This document shows positions 16,460 to 24,839 of a DNA stretch of 64,000 nucleotides, piece after piece. A program made the position numbers and the translations under genes. The DNA comes from Bordetella genomosp. 10 (GTDB taxonomy: Bacteria; Pseudomonadota; Gammaproteobacteria; Burkholderiales; Burkholderiaceae_B): contig NZ_NEVM01000001.1 in assembly GCF_002261225.1 (NCBI RefSeq), positions 1,674,001 to 1,738,000 on the forward strand. The letters run 5' to 3'. The notes below the pieces were generated by a model. It saw nothing but the letters and a program-made list of their open reading frames with translations. It was not told where the DNA came from and ran no database searches. How positions within the stretch are numbered: position 1 is the first letter of the stretch; every line of letters starts with the position of its first letter.

Positions 16460-17668
16460 ATGTCCATATTCCGGGAGACACACGAGGTGACAGCGAAGAC
16501 TTTGGATACGAATACGGCGGGAATCTCCGCCGTCGTGGGGGTCGGGCACACCGACTGGGTCCAGGACTATCGCCGCGTGCGCGACGGCGAGAAGCCGTTC
16601 GACTCGAACGGCTATGCGGCGCTGGCCTTCAAGCGCGCGCTGGAGGATGCGGGGCTGAAGCGGGAAGACGTCGACGGGCTCATCGTCGGGCCCACGACGG
16701 CCTACGAGCGCATGGGCGAAATCCTCAATATCGATCCCCGGTGGGGAGGCCAGGCGGATGCCGTGCAGGCGGTATTCCAGGCCGTCATGGCCATCAAGTC
16801 CGGCATGGCGGAGGTCGTGGCGCTGGTGTACGGCAACGACCAGCGTTCGGCCGCCGTCCAATACGGCGGCCCCGAGGCGATGGGGGGCGGTTCTTTCCTT
16901 TCCTATGTCTATCACAGTCCCTGGGGCCTGACCTCGCAGGGCGCGCTCTACGCCCTGATGTTCCAGCGCTACAAGGCGCTGCACGGTTTATCGGACCGCG
17001 ACCTGGGCCAGGTCGCCGTGGGCCAGCGGCAGTGGGCCAGCCTGAACCCGAATGCCATCATGCGGGACAAGCCCCTGTCCCTCGACGAGTATCTGGCCGT
17101 GAAGTACATCGCCGAGCCCTTGCGCATGAACGACTATTGCCTCATCAACGATGGCGGCGTGGCGCTCATCGTCATGGAGGCCAGCCGCGCCCGCAAGCAT
17201 CACGCGGAGAAGGCCGTGACCATACACGGGCTGGGGCGCAGCGACCTCAATCACCATGCGACCAGCCTGGGGCCGCGCCTGGTGGATTTCTATCTTCCCG
17301 CGCAACAGGGCGCCGCGGCGCAGGCTTTCGGGGCCGCCGGCATCGGTCCGCAGGATATCGATATATTGCTCGTCTACGACAGTTTCAGCCCGCACATCTT
17401 CTTCGCGCTGGAGGGCTTCGGCTACTGCCCGCCGGGCGAAGCGGCGCGCTTCATCGCCGAGCAGGGCATCGGCGTGGGCGGGAAGCTGCCGGTGAACACG
17501 CATGGCGGCCATCTGTCGGAGTCCTACATGCAGGGATGGAGCCACCAGATCGAGGCGGTGCGCCAGGTGCGCGGAGGACTGGGGAAACGTCAGGTTCCGG
17601 ATTGCCGCTACGTGCAGTACGCATCGGACGTGGCCGGCAAGGCCATGTCGATCATCTACGGACGTTGA
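16460..17668 (+). CDS. Thiolase-like protein (SCP-x/lipid-transfer type), nucleophilic Cys absent
   Basis: About 402 residues, thiolase superfamily. The first half has AVVGVGHTDW, ALAFKRALEDAGLKREDVDGL and VFQAVMAIKSGMAEVVALVYG; the C-terminal half has DIDILLVYDSFSPHIFFALEGFGYC and NTHGGHLSESYMQG. Where true thiolases have a Cys in CASG-like motifs, this protein reads GGQADAVQA near residues 96-104, so the usual acyl-Cys is missing. This class is often paired with a DUF35 protein, as it is here 13 bp downstream. Members act in CoA-ester chemistry such as retro-aldol cleavage or condensation; the reaction here is unknown. A GTG at 16487 with GGGAGA upstream is an alternative start. Confidence 0.85.
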   Translation: MSIFRETHEVTAKTLDTNTAGISAVVGVGHTDWVQDYRRVRDGEKPFDSNGYAALAFKRALEDAGLKREDVDGLIVGPTTAYERMGEILNIDPRWGGQADAVQAVFQAVMAIKSGMAEVVALVYGNDQRSAAVQYGGPEAMGGGSFLSYVYHSPWGLTSQGALYALMFQRYKALHGLSDRDLGQVAVGQRQWASLNPNAIMRDKPLSLDEYLAVKYIAEPLRMNDYCLINDGGVALIVMEASRARKHHAEKAVTIHGLGRSDLNHHATSLGPRLVDFYLPAQQGAAAQAFGAAGIGPQDIDILLVYDSFSPHIFFALEGFGYCPPGEAARFIAEQGIGVGGKLPVNTHGGHLSESYMQGWSHQIEAVRQVRGGLGKRQVPDCRYVQYASDVAGKAMSIIYGR

Positions 17669-17681
17669 GGAGTGTCCTGAC

Positions 17682-18098
17682 ATGAGCGAAAGCAAGATCG
17701 AAAAGAAGAAGTCGCCGCGCCTGTACTCTCCTTACGACGCGCCGATGTGGGAAAGCATCCAGGCGGGCGAGATGAAACTGCAGCGCTGCCCGGAATCCGG
17801 CGAGTTCCGCTATCCGCCCGGCCCCATGTGTCCTGTCAGCATGAGCATGGAGTACGAGTGGACGCCCATTTCCGGGCAGGCCTCCATCGTGTCCTGGACC
17901 GTGTTCCATCGCCAATACCTGCCCGCCTATCCGGCGCCCCACCTGGTGGTGGCGGTACGCCTGCGGGAAGGGCCCATCATGGTGTCCTACATGGATCACG
18001 AGGAGATCGGGCGGATCGCGCTCGATGCCCCGGTGCGCATGGTGTACGCGGACCACCCGGACGGCTACCGCGTGCCGAAGTTCACCCTGGACAACTGA
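17682..18098 (+). CDS. DUF35 OB-fold protein, partner of the thiolase-like protein
   Basis: A 138-residue DUF35 (Zn-ribbon plus OB-fold) protein. The N-terminal helix (SPYDAPMWESIQAGEMKLQRC) leads into the rubredoxin-like segment, but each CxxC knuckle reads CxxS: CPES at 36-39 and CPVS at 50-53. Zinc binding through four Cys is therefore impossible. The OB fold follows (ISGQASIVSWTVFHRQYLPA, PHLVVAVRLREGPIMVSYM). DUF35 proteins bind acyl-CoA and form complexes with thiolase-like partners. The gene follows that partner by 13 bp with a GAGGAG-like ribosome site. Confidence 0.85.
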   Translation: MSESKIEKKKSPRLYSPYDAPMWESIQAGEMKLQRCPESGEFRYPPGPMCPVSMSMEYEWTPISGQASIVSWTVFHRQYLPAYPAPHLVVAVRLREGPIMVSYMDHEEIGRIALDAPVRMVYADHPDGYRVPKFTLDN

Positions 18099-18104
18099 GG
18101 CCGG

Positions 18105-18133
18105 CGGGCGGCGCCGCCTCGGCAGGCCGCCCG
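18105..18133. terminator. Hairpin between convergent genes
   Basis: An 8-bp stem CGGGCGGC/GCCGCCCG with a 13-base loop sits between the DUF35 gene stop and the convergent Bug receptor stop. No strong T run follows on either strand, so it is only a candidate bidirectional terminator. Confidence 0.4.
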
Positions 18134-18170
18134 TTCCCCCCTGATCCCGCCCACGGGCGAAGCCGGTTGC

Positions 18171-19172
18171 TCAGCCTATCGGTATGCCGGCGCGTTCGAT
18201 CAGTTCGCGCCACTTGGCGACCTCGGCGGCCAGGAAGCCGCCGAATTGCTCGGGCGTGCCGCCGACCGGCGTGGACCCGTCCGCCTCCAGGCGCTTCTGG
18301 ATCTCCGGCAGCTTCAGGACGGCGTTCAGCGTGGCGTTGAGCTCGTCGACGATGGGGCGGGGCGTGCGGGCGGGCACGGCCAGGCCGTACCAGGACTGGA
18401 CGTCATAGCCATTTACCCCCTGTTCCTGCATGGTGGGAACGTTCGGCATGGCCGGCGACCGCCGTGGCGAGGTGACGGCCAGCAGCCGCAACTGGCCGGA
18501 AGCGATATAGCTCTTGGACTGGTTCAGGCTGGTGAACATCATGTCGATGTTGCCGGCCATGACGTCCATCATGGCCTGGGCGCCGCCCTTGTAGGGCACA
18601 TGCGTCAGCTTGATTCCCGCCAGCGTCGACAACAGTTCGCCGCAAAGGTGTATCAAGCCGCCCACGCCGGAAGACCCGAAGGTGATCGAATTCGGCTTCT
18701 GCCTGGCCAGGTCGATCAGTTCGCGCACCGAATTGACCGGCAGGCCCGGGCGAACGACCAGGATATAAGGCTGCACCGCCAGTTCGATCAGCGGCGCGAA
18801 ATCCTTCAGGAGATCGTAGGCCTGTTTCTTCCCCTGGAGCGTGACGTTCACCGAATGGCTGGCGGTGAACATGCACCAGTAGTAGCCGTCGGGCGCCGCG
18901 CGCGCGACCACGTCCGCGCCTATCGTGCCGTTGGCGCCGCTGCGGTTCTCCACCACCACGGCCTGGCCCAGCGCATCGCCGGCCTTCTGCGCGATGGCGC
19001 GGCCGACGATGTCGGTGCCGCCGCCGGGTTCGAACGGAATCATCAGCCGTATCGCGCGGGTGGGGAAGGCCGATTCCGTGTCCGCTTGCGCGGCCCGGGT
19101 TGCACGCGCCGCCAGCGCAAGCCCGGTGGCCGCCAGGCCTGCCTTGGCCAGATTCCTTCTGCATAGATCCAT
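18171..19172 (-). CDS. Bug-family (TctC-like) receptor
   Basis: A 333-residue periplasmic binding protein. The signal region (RRNLAKAGLAATGLALAARATRA) is followed by FPTRAIRLMIPFEPGGGTDI, VVENRSGANGTIGADVVARA and PDGYYW. The C-terminus FLAAEVAKWRELIERAGIPIG is complete. Bug receptors bind small carboxylates and dock on TctA/TctB membrane proteins; no such permease gene is in the window. It is the last gene of the long leftward operon, 154 bp after the next Bug gene. The two are clearly different in sequence, so they are probably receptors for different ligands rather than a recent duplication. Confidence 0.9.
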   Translation of the reverse strand: MDLCRRNLAKAGLAATGLALAARATRAAQADTESAFPTRAIRLMIPFEPGGGTDIVGRAIAQKAGDALGQAVVVENRSGANGTIGADVVARAAPDGYYWCMFTASHSVNVTLQGKKQAYDLLKDFAPLIELAVQPYILVVRPGLPVNSVRELIDLARQKPNSITFGSSGVGGLIHLCGELLSTLAGIKLTHVPYKGGAQAMMDVMAGNIDMMFTSLNQSKSYIASGQLRLLAVTSPRRSPAMPNVPTMQEQGVNGYDVQSWYGLAVPARTPRPIVDELNATLNAVLKLPEIQKRLEADGSTPVGGTPEQFGGFLAAEVAKWRELIERAGIPIG

Positions 19173-19326
19173 GCTGTCTCCTTGCCGCCGCGAGGCCGGC
19201 GCGGGATTGCCCGTCCATCGCTTGTCCTTTGCTTGTCTTTTGTTTGCCCCGTTTGCCGGGCGTTATCGCCGCCCGGCGCCGCGCGCCGGGGCAGCGGCGC
19301 GGCGTATCCTGCCTCGCAGGCCGGTC

Positions 19327-20310
19327 CTACTCCGCCTTGATGCCGGCCTTCGCGATGACCTCGCGCCACTTGGCGATTTCCGCCTGCAGGAAGCGGCCCG
19401 CCGCCTCCGGCGTGGTCGCCGCCGGCTCGCCGCCGTCGGCCTCGATCGCCTGCCTGACCTTGGGGCTGTCCAGCGCCGCGCGCACCGCGGCGTTCAATTT
19501 ATCGATGACGTCGCGCGGCACGCGCGCGGGCGCCCACGCGCCGTACCAGGAATATGTCGAATAGCCCGGCACGCCGCTTTCCGAAATGGCCGGCACTTCC
19601 GGCAATATCCGCGTGCGCGTCAGGCTGGAGACGCCGATCGCGTGCAGGGCGCCCGCATGGATGAATTGAACGACGGCCGGCGTGGTGCCGAACAGCAGGT
19701 CGATGCGGCCGCCGCGCAGATCGTTCATCGCGGGGCCGGACCCCTTGTACGAGATGTGCGTAAGCTTCACGCCGGCCATGAGCTGGAACAGCTCGCCCGC
19801 GAGATGCCCGCCGCTGCCGACGCCCGGCGAACCGAAAGTGAGCGCGCCCGGCGCCGCCTTGGCCTTTGCCAGCAATTGCGCCACCGTGAGGGCGCCCAGG
19901 TGGCTGGACGACACCAGGACGTAAGGCACTTTGCTGAAGAGGCTGACGGGCTGGAGGTCTTTCAGCGGATCGAACTTCATATCGTGCCGCAACGAGGGAT
20001 CGATGGACAGCGATGGCGTGCCGGTCAGCAGGGTATAGCCGTCCGGGGCGGCGCGCACCACGGTCATCATGCCGATGGTGCCGCTGCCCCCGCTCTGGTT
20101 CTCCACCACGACGGCCTGGCCCAGCACGTGGCCCATCTCGATGGCGACGAGCCGCGACACGGCATCCGTGCCCCCGCCGGGCGCCAGGGGCACGATGAGC
20201 CGCAAGGAGCGCGACGGAAACGCGTCGTCGCGTTGCGCTCGCGCCAGGCCCGGCCACGCCGTGCACGCCGCGGTGGCGGCGGAGAGCGCGATAAACGATC
20301 GTCTGTCCAT
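19327..20310 (-). CDS. Bug-family (TctC-like) receptor
   Basis: A 327-residue receptor. The start at 20310 (MDRRSFIALSAATAACTAWP) was chosen over an in-frame upstream start because it follows the ribosome site AAGGAGGAG and begins directly with a secretion signal. Signature segments are FPSRSLRLIVPLAPGGGTDA, VVENQSGGSGTIGMMTVVRA and PDGYTLLTG, with a complete end (KWREVIAKAGIKAE). It lies in the leftward operon, 99 bp after the 2-hydroxyacid dehydrogenase gene. The ligand is unknown; a carboxylate is expected from the family. Confidence 0.9.
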   Translation of the reverse strand: MDRRSFIALSAATAACTAWPGLARAQRDDAFPSRSLRLIVPLAPGGGTDAVSRLVAIEMGHVLGQAVVVENQSGGSGTIGMMTVVRAAPDGYTLLTGTPSLSIDPSLRHDMKFDPLKDLQPVSLFSKVPYVLVSSSHLGALTVAQLLAKAKAAPGALTFGSPGVGSGGHLAGELFQLMAGVKLTHISYKGSGPAMNDLRGGRIDLLFGTTPAVVQFIHAGALHAIGVSSLTRTRILPEVPAISESGVPGYSTYSWYGAWAPARVPRDVIDKLNAAVRAALDSPKVRQAIEADGGEPAATTPEAAGRFLQAEIAKWREVIAKAGIKAE

Positions 20311-20409
20311 GATGTCTCCTCCTTGGCTTCGCCGGCCTCGGCGCGACGCGACGCTCCGCATGGCCGTCCGCGGCCACCGGAAGGGCGTCGATGAAAAAGC
20401 GGGCTTGCG

Positions 20410-21408
20410 CTACTCCACCACTTGGCCGCTCAGGCGCGGTTGCTCCGCCGTCAGCACGCGAAGCGGCTTGCCGTCCAGCCAGGCCATGACGTTCTCGACG
20501 GTCGCGGCGTAGAACGGCGCGAGCAGCTCGCGCACGGTGTATCCCAGATGCGGCGTCAGGATGACGTTGTCCATGGCGCGGAGCGGATCGTGGCGCGGCA
20601 GCGGTTCGACGTCGAAGGTGTCCAGCGCGGCGCCGGCGATGCGGCGCCGCCGCAAGGCTTCCACCAGCGCCTCGCGGTCCACCAGGGCGCCGCGCGCCGT
20701 ATTGACCAGGAAGGCGGTCGTCTTCATGCAGCCGAGCTCCCGGGCGCCGACGATATGCCGGGTGCGCTCGCTCAGGACCAGATGCAGGCTGACGAAGTCG
20801 CTGCGCCGGAACAGCTCCTCCTTTTCCACGCGCGCGACGTTCAGCGCCCGCGCGGTTTCCTCGGTCAGGTTCTGGCTCCAGGCGATGACCTTCATGCCGA
20901 AGGCATGCGCGACCGGCGCCATGTGGCTGCCCAGGCGTCCCAGGCCGACCAGTCCCAGCGTCCGCGTGGCCAGGGACATGCCGACCGTGCGCTGCCATCC
21001 GCCTTGCCGCATGTTTTCCGCTTCGCCGGGGATGTTTCTCGCCAGGGCCAGGATCAGGCCCCAGGCCAGTTCCGCCGTGGCGAACTGGCCCGCGGCCGAG
21101 CGCCGCGTGCAGGATACCGTGATGCCCAGGCGGCCGGCCGCGTCGAAATCGAGCGTCCGGTTGTGGGGGCCGGTGACCGCGATGAACTTCAGCCTCGGCA
21201 GCCTCTCCAGCAACGTCCCGGGCAGGGCCATGCGCTCGCGCGTGAGGCAGATCGCATCGAAGTCGCGCAAGGCCCGCGCCGCCTCGTCCTCCGGCAGGTG
21301 TTCGTCGAAGACCACGACGTCGCAGCGCTCGCGCACCGCGTCCCAATCGGCCAGTTGCAGCGCCAGGTTCTGGTAGTCGTCCAGGATGGCGACGCGCGGC
21401 TTGTCCAT
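20410..21408 (-). CDS. D-2-hydroxyacid dehydrogenase (NAD-dependent, SerA/PdxB-like)
   Basis: A 332-residue enzyme interconverting a 2-oxoacid and a D-2-hydroxyacid. The Rossmann motif is GLVGLGRLGSHM. The catalytic triad is present: Arg in LVNTARGALVD, Glu in DTFDVEPLP and His in LTPHLGYTVREL. The ATG at 21408 is preferred because the GGAG site ends 8 bases upstream; a GTG at 21417 overlaps the preceding stop but has no spacing for a ribosome site. The protein resembles the one at 31164-32126 along its length (VAILDDYQ, QNLTEE, SDFVSLHLVLSER), so the two are paralogues on opposite arms of the same island. Confidence 0.9.
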   Translation of the reverse strand: MDKPRVAILDDYQNLALQLADWDAVRERCDVVVFDEHLPEDEAARALRDFDAICLTRERMALPGTLLERLPRLKFIAVTGPHNRTLDFDAAGRLGITVSCTRRSAAGQFATAELAWGLILALARNIPGEAENMRQGGWQRTVGMSLATRTLGLVGLGRLGSHMAPVAHAFGMKVIAWSQNLTEETARALNVARVEKEELFRRSDFVSLHLVLSERTRHIVGARELGCMKTTAFLVNTARGALVDREALVEALRRRRIAGAALDTFDVEPLPRHDPLRAMDNVILTPHLGYTVRELLAPFYAATVENVMAWLDGKPLRVLTAEQPRLSGQVVE

Positions 21409-21413
21409 GGCCT

Positions 21414-22775
21414 TCACTCCTTTGCCGCGGCCGCGGCCACCACCTGGCTCACGTCCGGCACGCGATCCAGATCGCGCAGCAGGCCCAGCAACCGGCGCGC
21501 GCGTTCATCGTCCAGGCCGCGCCGCGCGCAATCCATGAACTTCGCCTCGTGCTGGGCGGCGTCCATGGGATTGCCGCGAGAGCCGGGCGCATGATGGACG
21601 CGCAGTTCGTGCCGCCCTTGCCGCGTCGTTATCGTGACGTCCACGAAGACCGGCGCGCCGGCCTCGAAATCGCCCGGCCGCAGCCGGTAGCGGCTGGCCT
21701 TGCGCATCAGGCGGCGCACCTCGGGCCGCGCCACCATGGCGTCGGTGAACGTATCGAAGCCGATTTCTCCGTCCATGAAGGCGGCGGCCGCGGTGTATTC
21801 CATGCTGAACTTGCCTTCCAGTCCGCTGGCGGGCTCGCGGTCGATCAGCGCCGCGTCATTGCCGGGGAGGTAGCCGAAGGTCATGCTTTCGATGTCTTCC
21901 GCGCGCAAGCCCTGCGATTCGCGCAAGGCGAATATGCCGGTCAGGCCGCGGTGCGTGCCGTAGCAGCAGGGCCAGCGCTTGACGTTGACGCCGGGATCCA
22001 GGAGATCCCAGGGCTTGCCCAGGCGGCCCGCCAATTCCTCAGGCGCGATCCGGTCCGCGCCGCCGTAGGTGTCCAGCACGCTGTTCGGGCCTTCGAGGAT
22101 GCGCGGGTCCGCCGTCATGCCGGTCTTGGCCATCCAGGCCGCGAGCACGCCCGCGCGCGCGGCCTGTCCCACGTGGAAGGGCTTGGCCATGGAGCCGAAG
22201 TTGCGCACCAGGCCGCCCATCTGCGCCGCCGCCAGCCCCCAGGCATGGCAGAGCTGCGCCGCATCCAGCCCCCATAGCCGCGCGCAGGCCGCGGCGCAGG
22301 CGTAGACGCCGATGGTGCTGGTGCTGTGCCAGCCGCGCAGGTAATGCTCGTCGCCGAAGGCGCGCCCGAACTTGCCGGCGATTTCATTGGCGAGCGCGTA
22401 CGCCGCCAGCAATTGCTCGCCCGATGCGTGCACGAATTCGCCCACGGCCAGGGCGGCGGCGACGACGGCGGCGCTGGGATGGCCGTGCAGGGTTACCATG
22501 CTGTCGTCGAAATCGAGGGCATGGGCGGCGATGCCGTTGGCGAAGGCCGCTTCCGGCACCGCCGTGCGCAGGCCGTGGCCCCAAAGGCCGGCTTGCGGCG
22601 CCGCGCTTATCTCCCGCGCCCAGCGCGCCGCGATGGCGCTGACCGGCTCGTCGCGGCCGGCCAGCGCCACGCCGAAGGTGTCGATGACGGCATCGCGAGC
22701 GCGCGCCATGACCTCGGCGGGAATCGCCGATACCGGCGTATCCACGACAAAGCGTGCGAATTGTTCCGTGGGCAT
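21414..22775 (-). CDS. MmgE/PrpD family protein (2-methylcitrate dehydratase-like)
   Basis: A 453-residue protein of the MmgE/PrpD fold; characterised relatives dehydrate 2-methylcitrate, and a distant one decarboxylates cis-aconitate. Landmarks are VIDTFGVALAG, ANGIAAHALDFDDSMVTLHGHPSA (the conserved DFDD segment near residue 85), YLRGWHSTSTIGV, FGSMAKPFHVGQAARAGVLAAW and KRWPCCYGTHRG. The C-terminal swivelling domain ends near VVAAAAAKE. It is in the leftward operon between enoyl-CoA hydratase and the 2-hydroxyacid dehydrogenase. Substrate unknown; one of four divergent family members in the window. Confidence 0.88.
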   Translation of the reverse strand: MPTEQFARFVVDTPVSAIPAEVMARARDAVIDTFGVALAGRDEPVSAIAARWAREISAAPQAGLWGHGLRTAVPEAAFANGIAAHALDFDDSMVTLHGHPSAAVVAAALAVGEFVHASGEQLLAAYALANEIAGKFGRAFGDEHYLRGWHSTSTIGVYACAAACARLWGLDAAQLCHAWGLAAAQMGGLVRNFGSMAKPFHVGQAARAGVLAAWMAKTGMTADPRILEGPNSVLDTYGGADRIAPEELAGRLGKPWDLLDPGVNVKRWPCCYGTHRGLTGIFALRESQGLRAEDIESMTFGYLPGNDAALIDREPASGLEGKFSMEYTAAAAFMDGEIGFDTFTDAMVARPEVRRLMRKASRYRLRPGDFEAGAPVFVDVTITTRQGRHELRVHHAPGSRGNPMDAAQHEAKFMDCARRGLDDERARRLLGLLRDLDRVPDVSQVVAAAAAKE

Positions 22776-22805
22776 GTCTCTCCTCCTGTCGGCCGCGCGG
22801 GCGCT

Positions 22806-23588
22806 TCAGCGCCCCTTGAACCGCGGCTTGCGCTTTTCCGCGAACGCCTTGCGTCCTTCGATGCGGTCGTCGCTGTTGTAGAGCAGTCCGAACAGGCTGC
22901 GCTCCACGTCGATCGCATGCGACAGCGGCATGTCTTCTCCCTGCCGCACCATGCGCTTGACGGCGCGAACGGACAGCGGCGCGTTGGCCGCGATGGCCAG
23001 GGCGATTTCGCGCGCCTCGGCCAACAGGCGGTCGCGGGCGACCACCTTGCTCACCAGGCCCATGCGCAGGGCCTCGGCGGCGTCGGTCCGGGCGCCGGTC
23101 AGCAGCATGAGCATGGCGTCGGAGCGGCCGACATAGCGGGGCAGGCGGACCGAGCCGCCCGCGCCCGGCATGCTGCCGACCTTGACTTCGGGCAGGGCGA
23201 ATTGCGCGTCGTCCGTGCAGATACGTATGTCGCACGCCAGCGCCAGCTCCATGCCGCCGCCCAGCGCGTAGCCGTTGATGGCGGCGATCAGGGGCTTGTC
23301 GGTGTTCAGGTTGGCGATGAGCGATCCGCTGCCGGCGCCGCCGCCCAGGAGTTGCTGGGCGGCCGATTCGCCGGACGGCAGCGTCTTCTTCAAGTCCGAA
23401 CCGGTGCAGAAGGCGCGGTCTCCCGCGCCCGTGACGATGGCCACGCGGATCTCGTCGTCCTGGCGCAGCCTGTCCCACGCCGCGTGCAGCAGGCCGCGCA
23501 TTTCCGGGTCCACGGCGTTCATCGCCTCGGGCCGGTTGAGGACCACGGTGGCGATATGGTCCTCGACGGAGATTTCAACGGAACTCAT
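22806..23588 (-). CDS. Enoyl-CoA hydratase/isomerase (crotonase family)
   Basis: A 260-residue crotonase-fold enzyme that normally hydrates trans-2-enoyl-CoA. Oxyanion-hole segments are AFCTGSDLK and GYALGGGMELALACDIRI. Both catalytic glutamates of hydratases are in place: MELALACD and LPEVKVGSMPGAGGSVRLP. The end AFAEKRKPRFKGR is usual for the family. It lies 31 bp after the CoA-transferase gene in the leftward operon, fitting a scheme where an acid is made into a CoA ester, desaturated and hydrated. The exact substrate is not deducible. Confidence 0.92.
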   Translation of the reverse strand: MSSVEISVEDHIATVVLNRPEAMNAVDPEMRGLLHAAWDRLRQDDEIRVAIVTGAGDRAFCTGSDLKKTLPSGESAAQQLLGGGAGSGSLIANLNTDKPLIAAINGYALGGGMELALACDIRICTDDAQFALPEVKVGSMPGAGGSVRLPRYVGRSDAMLMLLTGARTDAAEALRMGLVSKVVARDRLLAEAREIALAIAANAPLSVRAVKRMVRQGEDMPLSHAIDVERSLFGLLYNSDDRIEGRKAFAEKRKPRFKGR

Positions 23589-23618
23589 GGTTTCTTCCTC
23601 TTGTCCTCGGTCTTGTCC

Positions 23619-24839
23619 TCAACGCAGCACGCCGTCTTCGGTCAGGCGGGCGATCTCCGCTTCGTCCAGGCCCAGCAGCGTGCGGCATATTTCGTGGGTG
23701 TGCTGTCCCAGCAATGGCGCGGGGCGCGCCTGTCCCGCCGGGCTGCGGGCATTGCGGAAAGGCTGCGCGTTGTAGAGCGAAGGGCCCATCTCCGGATGGT
23801 CCAGCGTCAGCCAGTGGCCGCGATGCCGCAACTGGGGATCCTCGATGACGTCGGCGGCCGTGCTGACCCGTCCCGCGGGAACGCCATGCGCCTGCAAGGC
23901 CAGCACCAGCGCTTCGACGCCATGGCCGGCGGTCTCGGCGTTCAGCCTTTCCTCGACTTCATCGACGTTCGCCAGCCGGCCGCTGGTCGTGGCCAGCCGG
24001 GCGTCGTTCATCCAGGCGGGCGCGCCGAGCGCGGCGGCCAGTCCGCGCCACTGGGCGTCGGTCATGACCGCGATCGCGATCCAGCGATCGTCGCCGGCGC
24101 AGCGGAATACGCCGTGCGGCGCGGCTTGTTCGTGCCGGTTGCCACGGGGCTGGGGCACGTGCCCGTTGGCCGTGTATTCGAGCACCGCCGGTCCGAGCAG
24201 GGCGACCGTGGGCTCGGTCTGCGCCATGTCGATGCGCTGGCCTTCGCCGGTGCGGCGGCGGTGCCGCAGCGCGGCCAGGACGGCGAAGGTCGCGTGGCAG
24301 GGATTGGGGATGTGGTCCGGGTAGTTCGTGCCGGTGCCCGCGGGTTCCCGGCCCGGCAAGCCCGTGAGCTGCTGGATGCCCGTCACGGCCGCCATCGTGG
24401 CGCCGTAGCCGAGGTAGTGTTTCTGCGGGCCGGTGGATCCCTGCATGGACATCGCCAGGTAGACGATGTCTTCCTTGACCGCGCGCACCGCGTCGTAGCC
24501 GAGGCCGAAGCGCTCCATCACGCCCGGGGTGAAGTTGTTGGCGACGATGTCGCTTTGCCGGATCAGGCGGAAGACCAGGTCCAGCGCGCGCGGGTGCTTC
24601 ATGTTCAGCGTGAGGCTGCGCTTGCTGGAGTTCCGGTCGGCGAAGTAGCCGCTGCGATTGACGCCCTTGACGCCGTCCTTATAGGGCGCGGCGAGGCGCA
24701 GCGAGTCCACGCGGTCGGCGCTTTCGATCTTGATGACTTCCGCCCCGGCGTCGGCCAGGATCTTGGTGGTGTAGGAACCGGCGCCTATCCAGGTGAAGTC
24801 CGTCACGCGGACGCCGGTCAAGGGAAGGTGCTGCGTCAT
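23619..24839 (-). CDS. Family III CoA-transferase (CaiB/BaiF)
   Basis: A 406-residue enzyme that moves CoA between carboxylic acids. The start at 24839 overlaps the preceding CoA-transferase stop by 4 bp; the frame is open further upstream but that part is the other gene. Motifs: VRVTDFTWIGAGSYTTKILA, the nucleotide-type GYFADRNSSKRSLTLNM, and the catalytic Asp in QRIDMAQTEP at about residue 170. It forms a tandem pair with the next gene upstream, and the two may make a heteromer or act on different acids. It should activate the imported carboxylate for the crotonase encoded downstream. Confidence 0.92.
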   Translation of the reverse strand: MTQHLPLTGVRVTDFTWIGAGSYTTKILADAGAEVIKIESADRVDSLRLAAPYKDGVKGVNRSGYFADRNSSKRSLTLNMKHPRALDLVFRLIRQSDIVANNFTPGVMERFGLGYDAVRAVKEDIVYLAMSMQGSTGPQKHYLGYGATMAAVTGIQQLTGLPGREPAGTGTNYPDHIPNPCHATFAVLAALRHRRRTGEGQRIDMAQTEPTVALLGPAVLEYTANGHVPQPRGNRHEQAAPHGVFRCAGDDRWIAIAVMTDAQWRGLAAALGAPAWMNDARLATTSGRLANVDEVEERLNAETAGHGVEALVLALQAHGVPAGRVSTAADVIEDPQLRHRGHWLTLDHPEMGPSLYNAQPFRNARSPAGQARPAPLLGQHTHEICRTLLGLDEAEIARLTEDGVLR

